A DNA stretch of 41,131 nt from Algoriphagus sp. (GTDB taxonomy: Bacteria > Bacteroidota > Bacteroidia > Cytophagales > Cyclobacteriaceae): NCBI GenBank assembly GCA_023255285.1, contig JALRIY010000001.1, positions 13,875 through 55,005 of the forward strand, in the 5' to 3' direction. The notes under the pieces are model-generated. The model did not search any database. It saw only the letters and a list, made by a program, of their open reading frames with translations, and was not told the origin of the DNA. The position numbers and the translations under genes were made by a program. Below, one piece after another: positions 1-8,389 of the stretch (within the stretch, counting starts at the first letter, position 1; each line of letters begins with the position of its first letter).

Positions 1-260
1 CCCATGGCGAGTAGTAGTATCCCTAAAAAGATAGCTTTACTATGTCCCAATTTTTTACCCAAAAATGGGGCAAATAAGGAAAAAATGGCAAAGGTAATTA
101 GGCTGAGCGTGGTCAAAAATCCAGCTTCTCCATTGGATATCCCCAGGTCCTCCCGAATAAAAGGAATCAATGGTCCTACCGACGCAATGGAGGTGCGGAG
201 GTTGATCGAGATTAAGATCACCCCTAGGATAAGTACGGCTTTGGAAGAGGATTTGAGCAA
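1..260 (-). CDS. MFS transporter, CynX/NimT-like, 5' end only
   Basis: Partial gene; the rest lies beyond base 1. The minus-strand frame reads through the window edge and encodes a hydrophobic first helix (VLILGVILISINL) followed by RTSIASVGPLIPFIREDLG and a second helix. This pattern (an L/R-rich end of TM1, a 'VGPL.P.IR.DLG' loop, then TM2) is typical of the cyanate/nitroimidazole (CynX/NimT) branch of the major facilitator superfamily. These are inner-membrane permeases whose substrates vary. No ATG is available: the frame is open back to a TAA near 327-329, and the best start is TTG at 260, placing about ten residues before TM1. The substrate cannot be told from this fragment. Confidence 0.7.
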   Translation of the reverse strand, partial: MLKSSSKAVLILGVILISINLRTSIASVGPLIPFIREDLGISNGEAGFLTTLSLITFAIFSLFAPFLGKKLGHSKAIFLGILLLAM

Positions 261-487
261 GGAAGGTCTAAATGCGAGGTAAGAGGGTCTCTGGAAATAC
301 GAAGTACGGAATACGAAGTACGGAATTTAAAGCAAATGTCGAATACTGAACGCCCAATTCTGAATGTTGAAGTGGGGAAAACTAGCTTTAGGTCAAAAGT
401 ATGCTCTTTAGCCCAGCAGCATTTAGTCTCGCCTGCCTGCTGCATGTACTTTGTACAATCTTGCTACAAGCTACCTGCTACTTTTCC
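261..487. repeat. Intergenic mosaic of short repeated words
   Basis: No gene. The stretch between hemH and the MFS gene is built from short near-repeats: GAAGTACGGA occurs twice in 301-325 with ATAC between; 'GAATACTGAA' and 'TCTGAATGTTGAAG' follow at about 340-372; 'TGTACTTTGTAC' and 'CTTGCTACAAGCTACCTGCTAC' style words (given here as neighbouring fragments) lie at 443-480. It looks like expanded simple sequence rather than a mobile element. No hairpin with a T-run is evident for hemH termination. Confidence 0.5.
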
Positions 488-1519
488 CTACGATCTCGAC
501 ACAATAAGATCCTCCACACACCTTACCCAAGTATCACTGGAGTTGAGGCTAGGCACCAAGTCCCAATGCTCGCCTCCAAGCTCCTCAAACTGCTCTTTGT
601 ATTCTTCGCCCACCTCCACGGTAGTTTCTAGGCAGTCTGCGACAAATGCAGGGGAAAATACGAGTACTTTTTTTATTCCTTCTTTGGCTAGGTCCTTGAT
701 CAGGTCTTCTGTGTACGGTTTGATCCAGGGATCTTTTCCAAGTCTAGACTGGAAGCAAGTCATTACTTTGTCTTCAGGAAGCCCTAGTTTCTCCGCCACC
801 AGTCGAGTGGTCTGGAAGCATTGCGCCCGGTAGCAAAATTGATTTTTTAGCCCATAAGCTGCACAGCAGGTACCGAGCTTGCAGTGTCCTTCCACGCTTC
901 CCTTTCGAATTTGTCTTTCAGGAAGACCGTGGTAGGAAAACACAAATCGCTCGTATTCGTGCTTTTGCATTGCCTCACGTCCCAATTCAGTCCACGCCTC
1001 TAAAAAGAGGGGATGGTCGACGTAGTTGCTGATAAAGGTCATCTCAGGGATAATCTGCCAGCCACGCGTGATTTCCATGACCCGATCAATCACAGAACCA
1101 TTGGTAGCAGAGGCATATTGTGGAAATAAGGGAAGAACAATTATCTTTTTTACATTGGCCTTCTGTAGTTCTTGCAATCCTTTTTTGATACTTGGATTTT
1201 GGTAGCGCATGGCCATGGCTACCAAGTATTTCTGGGGATCGAGCTTTTGAACAAGCTTGTCCTTTAAGTCTTGGGTATGAAACAATAGGGGGGAGCCACG
1301 GTCGGTCCAAAGTTTTCGGTATTCACCTGCTGATTTGGGAGCGCGAAAAGGGGCGATGATTAGATTAACCAGCATCCACCGTGGAATAAATGGGAAGTCG
1401 ATTACCCTTCCATCCATCAAGAATTCTCGTAGGTATTTTCGGACATCTCCTGTTTTGGTACTATCTGGGGTACCTAAATTAACTAGTAAGACCCCTATTT
1501 TTGCGTGACTCGTGGACAT
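488..1519 (-). CDS. hemH: Ferrochelatase (protoporphyrin ferrochelatase)
   Basis: Inserts Fe2+ into protoporphyrin IX (or coproporphyrin III, depending on the pathway) in the last part of heme synthesis. The protein opens with KIGVLLVNLGTPDS, a ferrochelatase signature, and has the SYHGLPER motif carrying the metal-site histidine (about residue 197) and FSPAFVADCLETTVEV with the conserved glutamate (about residue 298). Between them lie five cysteines (HCKLGTCCA, FCYRAQC), a spacing that could hold an iron-sulfur cluster as in some bacterial ferrochelatases; this is inference. I chose the ATG at 1519 (343 aa). A TTG ten codons upstream, at 1549, lies inside a TAnnTTTG promoter box and is unlikely to be a start. 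Heme made here would serve the ccm genes at 23.7-27.6 kb. Confidence 0.96.
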   Translation of the reverse strand: MSTSHAKIGVLLVNLGTPDSTKTGDVRKYLREFLMDGRVIDFPFIPRWMLVNLIIAPFRAPKSAGEYRKLWTDRGSPLLFHTQDLKDKLVQKLDPQKYLVAMAMRYQNPSIKKGLQELQKANVKKIIVLPLFPQYASATNGSVIDRVMEITRGWQIIPEMTFISNYVDHPLFLEAWTELGREAMQKHEYERFVFSYHGLPERQIRKGSVEGHCKLGTCCAAYGLKNQFCYRAQCFQTTRLVAEKLGLPEDKVMTCFQSRLGKDPWIKPYTEDLIKDLAKEGIKKVLVFSPAFVADCLETTVEVGEEYKEQFEELGGEHWDLVPSLNSSDTWVRCVEDLIVSRS

Positions 1520-1546
1520 GATGCGTGTGCTTTCTTCAGAAGGGCT

Positions 1547-1554
1547 CAAAATTA
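1547..1554 (-). promoter_or_regulatory. TAnnTTTG -7 box upstream of hemH
   Basis: Minus strand reads TAATTTTG, matching the Bacteroidota -7 element TAnnTTTG, 27 nt before the chosen hemH ATG. No TTG is seen 17-23 nt further upstream, so only half of the promoter is supported. It decides against the TTG start at 1549. Confidence 0.45.
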
Positions 1555-1592
1555 TTCCCTTTTAATCTTTTTCGATAGAAGTAGTACTCCTT

Positions 1593-2843
1593 TTATCCCA
1601 ATTTGTTTGAAAGCTTTAGTTTTTCGGACCAGCTCATCAACGGTCCAGAAACTATGCTAGAGAGTAGGGCGAGTATCACCAAGCCAATAAACAAGGATTC
1701 TGATACCAATCCATATTCCAACGCGATTAGGGCAAGGATGATGTCCATACTTCCCCTAGCACTCAATCCAAAGCCGATGACCATTGCTGTATTCCTCTTA
1801 AAACCAGCAAATCGACTGCCCAAGTAGGCCCCAAAGTATTTGGTGAAAAACCCAACAATGACCACTATTCCTACTACCATAGGATCAAAACCTTCAATAA
1901 AGTTGACCTTCAATCCAATGGACACAAAAAATATAGGTGCAAAAATATTGTTGATAAAATGGTGTAAAATTTCCTTGGCTTTTTCAGTTAAGTGTTCTGA
2001 ATCACCCAAAGCTACCCCAATAATAAATGCCCCAAAAATGGCATGAATACCAATGTATTCAGTAAAAGAGGCAGCAATAAAGCAAATCGCCAAGGACAAG
2101 GAAATAAGGCCTCCGGGCCAAGCTAGATTTTTATTGGTCCAAGGGAGTACCTTGTTGATCAATCCTTTTCCTACAGTAAGCATAAATACAGTAAAAAAGA
2201 GGGTGAGTCCGATTGTTGGCCAAACTCCCAAACCTGCTTTGCCTGAATCAGCTAAGGAAAGTATCACAGAAAAAATAATCCAACCCACTACATCCACCAC
2301 AATGGCTCCAGCAATTATCAATAAGCCTGTTTTGGTTTTAAATAAGTCTAAGTCCATCAGTATTCGTGCGATTACTGCCAAAGCGGTGATGGAAATAGAA
2401 AGTCCAAAAAAAGTGGAAGCAATAATTCGGTCGTTGATATTCACTCCCAGAAACTCAGGGAAAGCATAAGCAAGTACAAAACCACCTAGAATTGGAATAA
2501 TCATGGAAGTTAATCCAATTTTCAAGGCATTTTTTCCCTGGCCCCAAACCACCTGAAGGTCTACCTCAATTCCAGCAATGAAGAGTAAGAGTACCACTGA
2601 AATCTGCACAAACCCATCTAAGGCAATATTAGTTTGGATATTGGCAACAAATAAGCCTTCAAAAAGCTCGGGAAACACCAATCCAAAGATGGTTGGTCCC
2701 ATGATAATTCCTGCAATGATTTCTCCTACGACAGCAGGTTGCTTCAGTTTGCGCGCCAATTCCGCAAAAAGACGCGCCATAATCAACATCAAGGCTAGTT
2801 GAAGGAGCAGGTTAATTACCTCATGATGGGATAGGGTTTCCAT
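1593..2843 (-). CDS. CPA2-family cation:proton antiporter
   Basis: Integral inner-membrane protein of 416 aa with about 12-13 hydrophobic segments. It carries the CPA2 opening motif KQPAVVGEIIAGIIMGPT (residues 34-51), an acidic helix with FIAGIEVDL, and an ARGSMDIILA element near residue 362. The family exchanges Na+ or K+ for H+ and sets internal pH and ion balance. There is no C-terminal TrkA-N/RCK domain, so it resembles NapA/GerN-type antiporters more than full KefB/KefC. The start is 6 nt behind the stop of the universal-stress-protein gene upstream, so the two are almost certainly one transcript and the Usp-type protein may regulate or sense for the antiporter. Which ion it carries cannot be read from the sequence. 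Confidence 0.92.
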   Translation of the reverse strand: METLSHHEVINLLLQLALMLIMARLFAELARKLKQPAVVGEIIAGIIMGPTIFGLVFPELFEGLFVANIQTNIALDGFVQISVVLLLFIAGIEVDLQVVWGQGKNALKIGLTSMIIPILGGFVLAYAFPEFLGVNINDRIIASTFFGLSISITALAVIARILMDLDLFKTKTGLLIIAGAIVVDVVGWIIFSVILSLADSGKAGLGVWPTIGLTLFFTVFMLTVGKGLINKVLPWTNKNLAWPGGLISLSLAICFIAASFTEYIGIHAIFGAFIIGVALGDSEHLTEKAKEILHHFINNIFAPIFFVSIGLKVNFIEGFDPMVVGIVVIVGFFTKYFGAYLGSRFAGFKRNTAMVIGFGLSARGSMDIILALIALEYGLVSESLFIGLVILALLSSIVSGPLMSWSEKLKLSNKLG

Positions 2844-2849
2844 TTCAGC

Positions 2850-3680
2850 TTATTTTTTAAATAAGAGAAGGTTACATGGAATGCTACTCAGCAGCTCCTC
2901 CAAATCATGAGGAAATAGGCGGTCAAAAAAAGTTAGGTTTAAGTCATCGCCAACAATCAAGAGATCTGCTGATATTTTTTCACAGTATTTGGCAAGCTCT
3001 GCTGCCCATTTCCCACCCGTTACTTTGATATTTATTTTTAGATCTCCTGGATCTAACTCACTTAAAATTTCTTCAACATAGGTTATTTCTTCTTGAACCA
3101 ATCTTCTTCGGGTAAAGGAAGCTTCGTCTTCTGTGCCCTCACTTGCATTCCCCATCAGAAGGCCATACATCTTGATTTCATTTAGGATGCTCACTTGCTG
3201 TGTGTGTACTGCTTGACAAAATAAAAGGCTCCTTCGAATCACTTCTGGTGTAAAGTCCAATTGAGTACCATTGATCACCACCTTTTCAAAATCAGTAGTT
3301 TGAACTTTTGGATCAATCAAGGTAAGGACATCACAAGTAGATTTCCGAATGATTTTCCGTGCTACAGATCCTAAGTAGTAGGTCAGTAATCCCTCTTTTT
3401 TGAGGGCCCCAAGTACCAATAAATCCACCTCTTCCTCTTCACAAACTTTTAAGATAGTCTTGGCAGGTTTACCCTCCTTCCAAATGGTTTTGATTCGTTT
3501 CAGATCCTTGCAATGACGCGAAAGAATCTCTCCAAGCTGATTTTCTAATTCCGGAGTTTGACTGCCTATATGAATCAAAATAAGTTCTCCCTCAAACCAT
3601 CCAATTAATTTTCTGGCTTCGGCAATAAGGGCTTCCATTCGTGGAGAAAAGGCAATAGCAAGGGCGACTTTCTGATACAT
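2850..3680 (-). CDS. Tandem-domain universal stress protein (UspA family)
   Basis: Cytoplasmic protein of 276 aa, about twice a single Usp domain, with two repeats (about 1-140 and 150-276). The first half starts MYQKVALAIAFSP and has the nucleotide-loop-like stretch LVLGALKKEGLL...LGSVARKI; the second ends DLLIVGDDLNLTFFDRLFPHDLEELLSS then CNLLLF, where the glycine-rich ATP loop is poorly conserved. Usp domains bind ATP or other adenylates and often act as sensors for a partner. It is first in a two-gene operon with the CPA2 antiporter, with only 6 nt between stop and start, which suggests it modulates that transporter. The partner role is inference. Confidence 0.88.
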   Translation of the reverse strand: MYQKVALAIAFSPRMEALIAEARKLIGWFEGELILIHIGSQTPELENQLGEILSRHCKDLKRIKTIWKEGKPAKTILKVCEEEEVDLLVLGALKKEGLLTYYLGSVARKIIRKSTCDVLTLIDPKVQTTDFEKVVINGTQLDFTPEVIRRSLLFCQAVHTQQVSILNEIKMYGLLMGNASEGTEDEASFTRRRLVQEEITYVEEILSELDPGDLKINIKVTGGKWAAELAKYCEKISADLLIVGDDLNLTFFDRLFPHDLEELLSSIPCNLLLFKK

Positions 3681-3736
3681 GGCAAAGGCAATAATTCTTG
3701 AAATACGTCATTTTTTAGGAAAGGAACAATTTTTAG

Positions 3737-3746
3737 GGCGTACGCC
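3737..3746. repeat. Perfect 10-bp palindrome between divergent genes
   Basis: GGCGTACGCC is a perfect palindrome in the 202-bp divergent spacer between the usp/antiporter operon and the M14 operon, 57 bp before the usp start. Its GC content stands out from the surrounding AT-rich spacer. It could be a regulator site, but nothing else supports that. Confidence 0.25.
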
Positions 3747-3882
3747 TTTCCCATTTATCCTAGGGGACTTCCGCCCAACTTTATTTTTTGTATTTTCTAA
3801 GTACTCTCGAAAGGAAATCCCATTTTTTTTCTAAACTTTCTGCCTGAGTTCCAATTGATTTTACTAGAAAATAAATACTCCT

Positions 3883-5469
3883 ATGAGAAAATATCTCTTT
3901 TTTGGACTGTTGCTGGCAACGACGATTTGTGGCAAAACATTTGCCCAAAACGACTACCCCACCCTCAGTCAAGTAGCCCAGCGTATTCAAAAACTTAGCA
4001 CAGATCCCGCGGTAGAGCTAAAGACACTAACCAAGACTGCCGGGGGCAAGGAGATTTACGCCCTAAAGATCGGCACAGGAGACAAAGACCAAAAGCCTGC
4101 TATCGCTGTGGTGGGCGGCGTAGAAGGTTTTCATGTGCTAAGTGTGGAATTGGCTTTGCAGTTTGCCGAAAAGCTTGTGGGGGAACATTCCGAGGCACTC
4201 ACATCCACCACCTTTTATGTATTTCCTAACCTTTCACCAGATGCTTATGCCCAATACCATGCGGCATTGAAATACGAGCGTAGAGGCAATGCTGTAGCGG
4301 TAGATCATGACAGAGATGGAGCGCCAGGAGACAATGGTTACAGTGATTTGAATGGGGATGGACTGATTACCTGGATGCGTGTCACCGATCCTATGGGGGA
4401 TTGGACTACCTCCAAAGAGGATCCTCGCGTGTTGGTGAAAGCAGATCGATCCAAGGGAGAGGCTGGAAAATACCAGGTGTACAAAGAAAGTGTGGATAAC
4501 GACAAGGATGGCAAGTTTGCCGAAGACCTCAACGAAGGCATTGCTTTTAACAAATCATTGACTTATAAATTCCCGGTATTTGAGCCTCTTGCAGGGGATA
4601 TAGCAGTTTCTCAACTTGAAAGTAGAGCACTGCTAGATTACCTTTTTGAGCAATGGAATATTTTTGCTTTTGTAACTTTCTCACCTGCAAATAACTTGAG
4701 TACTCCTCTCAAGTATTCGGCAGGAGATGCTCGGAAGCGAGTGGTTACTTCCATTCTAGAAAAAGATCAGGTCTCACAGGCCATGGTTTCAGATATGTAC
4801 ACGAAAACTATTTCAGCCAAGGCCTTTCAACAAACGAATCAAGGAACTAATGGAGACTTTTTTCAATGGGCTTATTTTCATTTTGCTCGATTTAGTTTTT
4901 CTACCCCAGGGTATTGGACTCCAGAATTTAAAGGGAAAACCAATGCAGAGGCTAATTTTTTAGCTTGGTCGGATTCGTTGAAGCAGGATAGCTTTGTTCC
5001 TTGGACCCTAGTGAACCATCCAGATTTTCCCAATCAACAAGTTGAGGTTGGTGGTATCAAGCCCTTTGTAAGTACCAATCCTCCTTTTGAAAAAGTTGAT
5101 GAAATTGCGAAGCAACACACCGATTTTATTTTAAAGTTGGCTGGCATGCAGCCCAAGTTAGAATTTCATAACCTCAAAACTGAGGCCTTAGGAAATGGCC
5201 TGACACGTATCTCAGTGGATCTATTTAATAATTCTCCGTTACCTACTCATTCCGAAATGGGAGCTAGGTCCCGCTGGTTACGGAAGTTACGCGTGGATGT
5301 TGCAGTACCAAGTGAGTCCTTGATTTCAGGTGAAAAAATCAACTTGATTACCTCTTTAGGTGCCTTTGAAAAAACAAAGATGAGTTGGTTGGTAAAAGGC
5401 AAAGGTAATATTACGATAAAAGCGGGGGCGCCCCATGCTGGTTTTGTTTCCCAAACTGTAACATTCTAA
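3883..5469 (+). CDS. Secreted M14 carboxypeptidase-like protein, probable pseudoenzyme
   Basis: 528 aa with a signal peptide ending near AQN (residue 22). Its layout matches the M14 metallopeptidase encoded next: Asp-rich inserts shared by both (DHDRDG 141-146, SDLNGDG 154-160, DNDKDG 205-210) and an Ig-like C-terminal part with PLPTHSEMG. However, every catalytic position differs. The HxxE zinc motif of the neighbour (IHSNE) corresponds to VEGFH here (residues 80-84), so His and Glu are reversed. The third zinc ligand in SFHNSG corresponds to Ser267 in TFSPAN. The catalytic Glu in YSNEL corresponds to FSTPG (about 339-343), and the NRDW arginine to NKSL. It therefore looks like a paralogue that lost zinc binding, perhaps keeping a substrate-binding or chaperone role. 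It sits 3 nt before the intact copy in one operon. Alignment was by eye. Confidence 0.85.
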   Translation: MRKYLFFGLLLATTICGKTFAQNDYPTLSQVAQRIQKLSTDPAVELKTLTKTAGGKEIYALKIGTGDKDQKPAIAVVGGVEGFHVLSVELALQFAEKLVGEHSEALTSTTFYVFPNLSPDAYAQYHAALKYERRGNAVAVDHDRDGAPGDNGYSDLNGDGLITWMRVTDPMGDWTTSKEDPRVLVKADRSKGEAGKYQVYKESVDNDKDGKFAEDLNEGIAFNKSLTYKFPVFEPLAGDIAVSQLESRALLDYLFEQWNIFAFVTFSPANNLSTPLKYSAGDARKRVVTSILEKDQVSQAMVSDMYTKTISAKAFQQTNQGTNGDFFQWAYFHFARFSFSTPGYWTPEFKGKTNAEANFLAWSDSLKQDSFVPWTLVNHPDFPNQQVEVGGIKPFVSTNPPFEKVDEIAKQHTDFILKLAGMQPKLEFHNLKTEALGNGLTRISVDLFNNSPLPTHSEMGARSRWLRKLRVDVAVPSESLISGEKINLITSLGAFEKTKMSWLVKGKGNITIKAGAPHAGFVSQTVTF

Positions 5470-5472
5470 GGT

Positions 5473-7218
5473 ATGAAGATCATGAATATAAAACAGACCC
5501 TCACTGCATTGGCTTTAGGAGCACTAGCTTTTAGCTCCTTTGACTTGAGTGCACAACAAGAAAATTATTTTCGAGCAATAGGGACTCCCCATAAACCTAA
5601 AGTGGAGATTGCCTGGAATCGCTACTACAGCTCAGAAGGATTGTGGGATTGGATGAAGAAGATCGCACAAGCCCATCCCAACTTGGCCAAAATAGAATCC
5701 ATTGGAAAGTCGGTGGAGGGTAGGGATATCCTTACCATCACGATTACCGATTTTTCCACTGGGAAGGATACCGATAAACCTGCCATGTGGATTGATGGAA
5801 ATATCCACTCCAATGAAATTCAAGGTGGAGAATTTTCTTTGTATGCAGCTTGGTACCTAACCGAAATGCATGCGGATAACCAATTTATCAAGCAGCTATT
5901 AAAGGATAAGACTTTTTATATCACACCAACCATCAATCCGGATGCGCGCAACAACTTCTTCAAGGAACCCAATACGGCAAGTTCACCGCGATCTGGAATG
6001 CTTGTACTGGACAATGATGGCGATGGCGAAAATGGTGAGGACAGAATGGATGACTTGGATGGAGATGGACACATCACCATGATGATCCGAAAGTCTTCAA
6101 CAGGTAGATTTATCAAAGATCCTTTGGATCCACGAAGACTGATGCAAGTGGGCCCCGATCAAGTGGGAGAATACGAAATGCTTGGTCAAGAAGGTATAGA
6201 TAATGACGGGGATGGGCAAGTAAATGAGGATGGGATTGGCTATTACGACCCAAACAGAGATTGGGGATGGAATTGGCAGCCCGATTACATTCAAAGAGGA
6301 GCATTAAAATATCCATTTACCTTGCCAGAGAACCGAGCGGTAATGGAATTTGTAATGAAGCATCCCAACATTGCAGGCGCCCAGAGTTTCCACAATTCGG
6401 GGGGGATGATCCTACGTGGCCCTGGGGCTGAGGAAGATGTGAATACCTACAACCGAGAGGATATTCGAATCTACGATGCCATAGGAAAAATTGGAGAGGA
6501 GATGATTCCAGGCTACCGATACTTGACCGTTTACAAAGATTTGTATTCTGTTTTTGGAGGTGAGCTGGATTGGTTTTATGGCAATCGAGGAATTTTTACC
6601 TATTCGAACGAACTGATGGTATCTTATTTGTATTTCAACAAGCAAGCAGGACGTGGCAATCAAGAAGAGCAATTGAAAGTAGATGAGTTGCTCACTTTTG
6701 GAGACGCTTTTGTGAACTACAAAGAATTTAAACATCCGCAATTTGGAATGGTAGAGATTGGAGGTTTCAAAAAAACCTTCGGTCGCGCACATCCAGGATT
6801 CTTGTTGGAGCAGGATGCGCATCGTAATGTGGCATTTACCCTCTATCACGCCTACCATACCCCTAAGCTTTCAATTACTGAAGTAAATGAGGTTGATTTG
6901 GGTGGGGGATTGAAAGAAGTGACTGCTACCATTTTCAATGAGCGGATGGTACCTACCCACGCTAGTCAGGATTTGAAATATCAGATAGAGCGGCCTGATT
7001 ACGTGACCATTTCAGGAGCGAAGGTTGTTGCTGGGTTTGTGGTGACAGATGAAGACATGAAAAAGTACACCGAACAAATCGCTTCACCTGAAAAGATTGC
7101 AGTAGCCAATATTCCAGGGATGGGTGCGGTAAAGGTTCGTTGGATTGTGTCCTCTACGCAAAATATGAGGATTACAGTGGATTCTGCCAAAGGTGGAAAA
7201 GCAAGTTGGAAAAAATAG
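5473..7218 (+). CDS. Secreted M14-family zinc carboxypeptidase
   Basis: 581 aa with a signal peptide (about 1-27, cleavage near SAQQ). Zinc ligands and catalytic residues are visible: WIDGNIHSNEIQGGE (His112, Glu115), AQSFHNSGG (His307), YSNELMV (Glu380) and the substrate-binding NRDWGW (Arg262). PTINPDARNNF at about 152-162 matches the M14 region after the first zinc motif. Asp-rich loops (DNDGDGENGED 180-190, DDLDGDGH 193-200, DNDGDGQVNEDG 243-254) look like calcium-binding insertions. The enzyme should cleave C-terminal residues from peptides or cell-wall fragments in the periplasm or outside the cell. There is no obvious type IX sorting domain. It is second in an operon behind a degenerate paralogue and is followed by a strong terminator. 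Confidence 0.92.
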   Translation: MKIMNIKQTLTALALGALAFSSFDLSAQQENYFRAIGTPHKPKVEIAWNRYYSSEGLWDWMKKIAQAHPNLAKIESIGKSVEGRDILTITITDFSTGKDTDKPAMWIDGNIHSNEIQGGEFSLYAAWYLTEMHADNQFIKQLLKDKTFYITPTINPDARNNFFKEPNTASSPRSGMLVLDNDGDGENGEDRMDDLDGDGHITMMIRKSSTGRFIKDPLDPRRLMQVGPDQVGEYEMLGQEGIDNDGDGQVNEDGIGYYDPNRDWGWNWQPDYIQRGALKYPFTLPENRAVMEFVMKHPNIAGAQSFHNSGGMILRGPGAEEDVNTYNREDIRIYDAIGKIGEEMIPGYRYLTVYKDLYSVFGGELDWFYGNRGIFTYSNELMVSYLYFNKQAGRGNQEEQLKVDELLTFGDAFVNYKEFKHPQFGMVEIGGFKKTFGRAHPGFLLEQDAHRNVAFTLYHAYHTPKLSITEVNEVDLGGGLKEVTATIFNERMVPTHASQDLKYQIERPDYVTISGAKVVAGFVVTDEDMKKYTEQIASPEKIAVANIPGMGAVKVRWIVSSTQNMRITVDSAKGGKASWKK

Positions 7219-7237
7219 ATCGCAAGTTTTTTGAATG

Positions 7238-7276
7238 AAATCCCCATTTCTGTAAAGAAATGGGGATTTTTTCCTT
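7238..7276 (+). terminator. Rho-independent terminator of the M14 operon
   Basis: A perfect 13-bp stem (AAATCCCCATTTC ... GAAATGGGGATTT) with a 6-nt loop, followed directly by a T-run, starts 20 nt after the stop codon of the second M14 gene. Confidence 0.92.
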
Positions 7277-7352
7277 TAAGGAAGGGATGGTAAAGTACCA
7301 GGTGTCCTACTTACTAACTAACCCCTCAATCAAAAAATGGGAAATTTGAAGC

Positions 7353-7832
7353 CTAATTGATTTGGGATTTGGCTTTTTCCAACATTTCCTGAGTAAAATT
7401 ACCTTTGAGTTCAACGACTATTAGCCCCCCATTTTTTTCCTCTCCTACCAGAATAACTAAATCGGAGAGTGTGGTTGTTCCCTTACTGTAGATCCTAACT
7501 CCTCCTTTTCCTTCCGCTGCTTCCAGGATCAAATCATAGTTCTCTCTATTGAGATCTTTTTGGAGAGCTTTGTACTCGTCCAATGCTTGAGTACCTTCTG
7601 GGAGGGTGAAAAAAATGAGCTTTTCGATGGACTTAGCTACTGTGGCCATATCGTTTTTATCCATATTGATTTTAAAACCGTCAGCAAAATTCATAAAGTT
7701 ACCGCCCAGCTCCATTTGGAAGGATTCATTGTGGGTTTTGTATTTTTCTTTCAGTTTAGCAATACTTTTGCTTTGCGCCTGCACTCCCAATACGCTACCA
7801 AATAGGGAGAGAGTTAAGATTAGTTTTTTCAT
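7353..7832 (-). CDS. Secreted DUF4252 protein
   Basis: 159 aa with a clear signal peptide (MKKLILTLSLFGSVLGVQAQ). The mature part has the DUF4252 pattern: an opening helix region (SKSIAKLKEKYKTHNESFQ), a middle with KSIEKLIFFTLPEG, and a last helix NFTQEMLEKAK. DUF4252 proteins are Bacteroidota-specific, exported and of unknown function. It is last in the operon sigma factor > TM protein > DUF4252 > DUF4252, 17 nt after the preceding paralogue, with which it shares the overall layout though sequence identity is low. The downstream end faces the M14 terminator. Confidence 0.85.
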   Translation of the reverse strand: MKKLILTLSLFGSVLGVQAQSKSIAKLKEKYKTHNESFQMELGGNFMNFADGFKINMDKNDMATVAKSIEKLIFFTLPEGTQALDEYKALQKDLNRENYDLILEAAEGKGGVRIYSKGTTTLSDLVILVGEEKNGGLIVVELKGNFTQEMLEKAKSQIN

Positions 7833-7849
7833 TTTTTGATTGGTTTAGT

Positions 7850-8389
7850 TTATTTATTAGTGCCTTTTGATCCCTTGCTGTATTGCTCCATACCTGGAAT
7901 GTTAGTTTTATCTGCTAGCATATTTAGGTCTTCGTAGGTGAAACTTCCTAGCATGGAAATCAGCGAAAAACTAGTTGAATTACCAGAAATCATCGTTAGT
8001 TCACGGATAAGCCCAGCTTCTTCACGGATCATAAACTTTAGGCTTCCCCCCTTATCTTGGATATCCATGAGTTCTTCGTATTTATTTCGGCTCAGTGTGC
8101 CCATGGCTTCGGAATACAAGGCTTTCCCATTAATTACTTCAGTTGAAAGGATTCTGATTCCTTTAATTTTTCCAATTAAAGTTCCTAGCTGTTCTGCATC
8201 CTTATCCCCTTCACCATTGTTTTTCAAAAAACCTCCTGCCATCTGCATCATTTTTGGAGAGATATATACCCGAGAGAAGCGTTCGTCTTCCATGTATTTG
8301 GAAAAAAAGCGCTGGATGGCATCTTCTTGTGCGAAAGCCTGAATACCTGTGCTTAAGGCGAAAAAAGTCAGTAGTAAGATCTTCTTCAT
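7850..8389 (-). CDS. Secreted DUF4252 protein
   Basis: 179 aa with signal peptide MKKILLLTFFALSTGIQAFAQ. The body (RFFSKYMEDERFSRVYISPKM..., KIKGIRILSTEVINGKALY, a final helix TYEDLNMLADK) fits DUF4252. The ATG overlaps the stop of the upstream anti-sigma-like gene in an ATGA-type 4-nt overlap, so translation is coupled. It is a paralogue of the next gene. Function unknown; the genetic link to an ECF sigma factor suggests an envelope role under sigma control. Confidence 0.85.
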   Translation of the reverse strand: MKKILLLTFFALSTGIQAFAQEDAIQRFFSKYMEDERFSRVYISPKMMQMAGGFLKNNGEGDKDAEQLGTLIGKIKGIRILSTEVINGKALYSEAMGTLSRNKYEELMDIQDKGGSLKFMIREEAGLIRELTMISGNSTSFSLISMLGSFTYEDLNMLADKTNIPGMEQYSKGSKGTNK

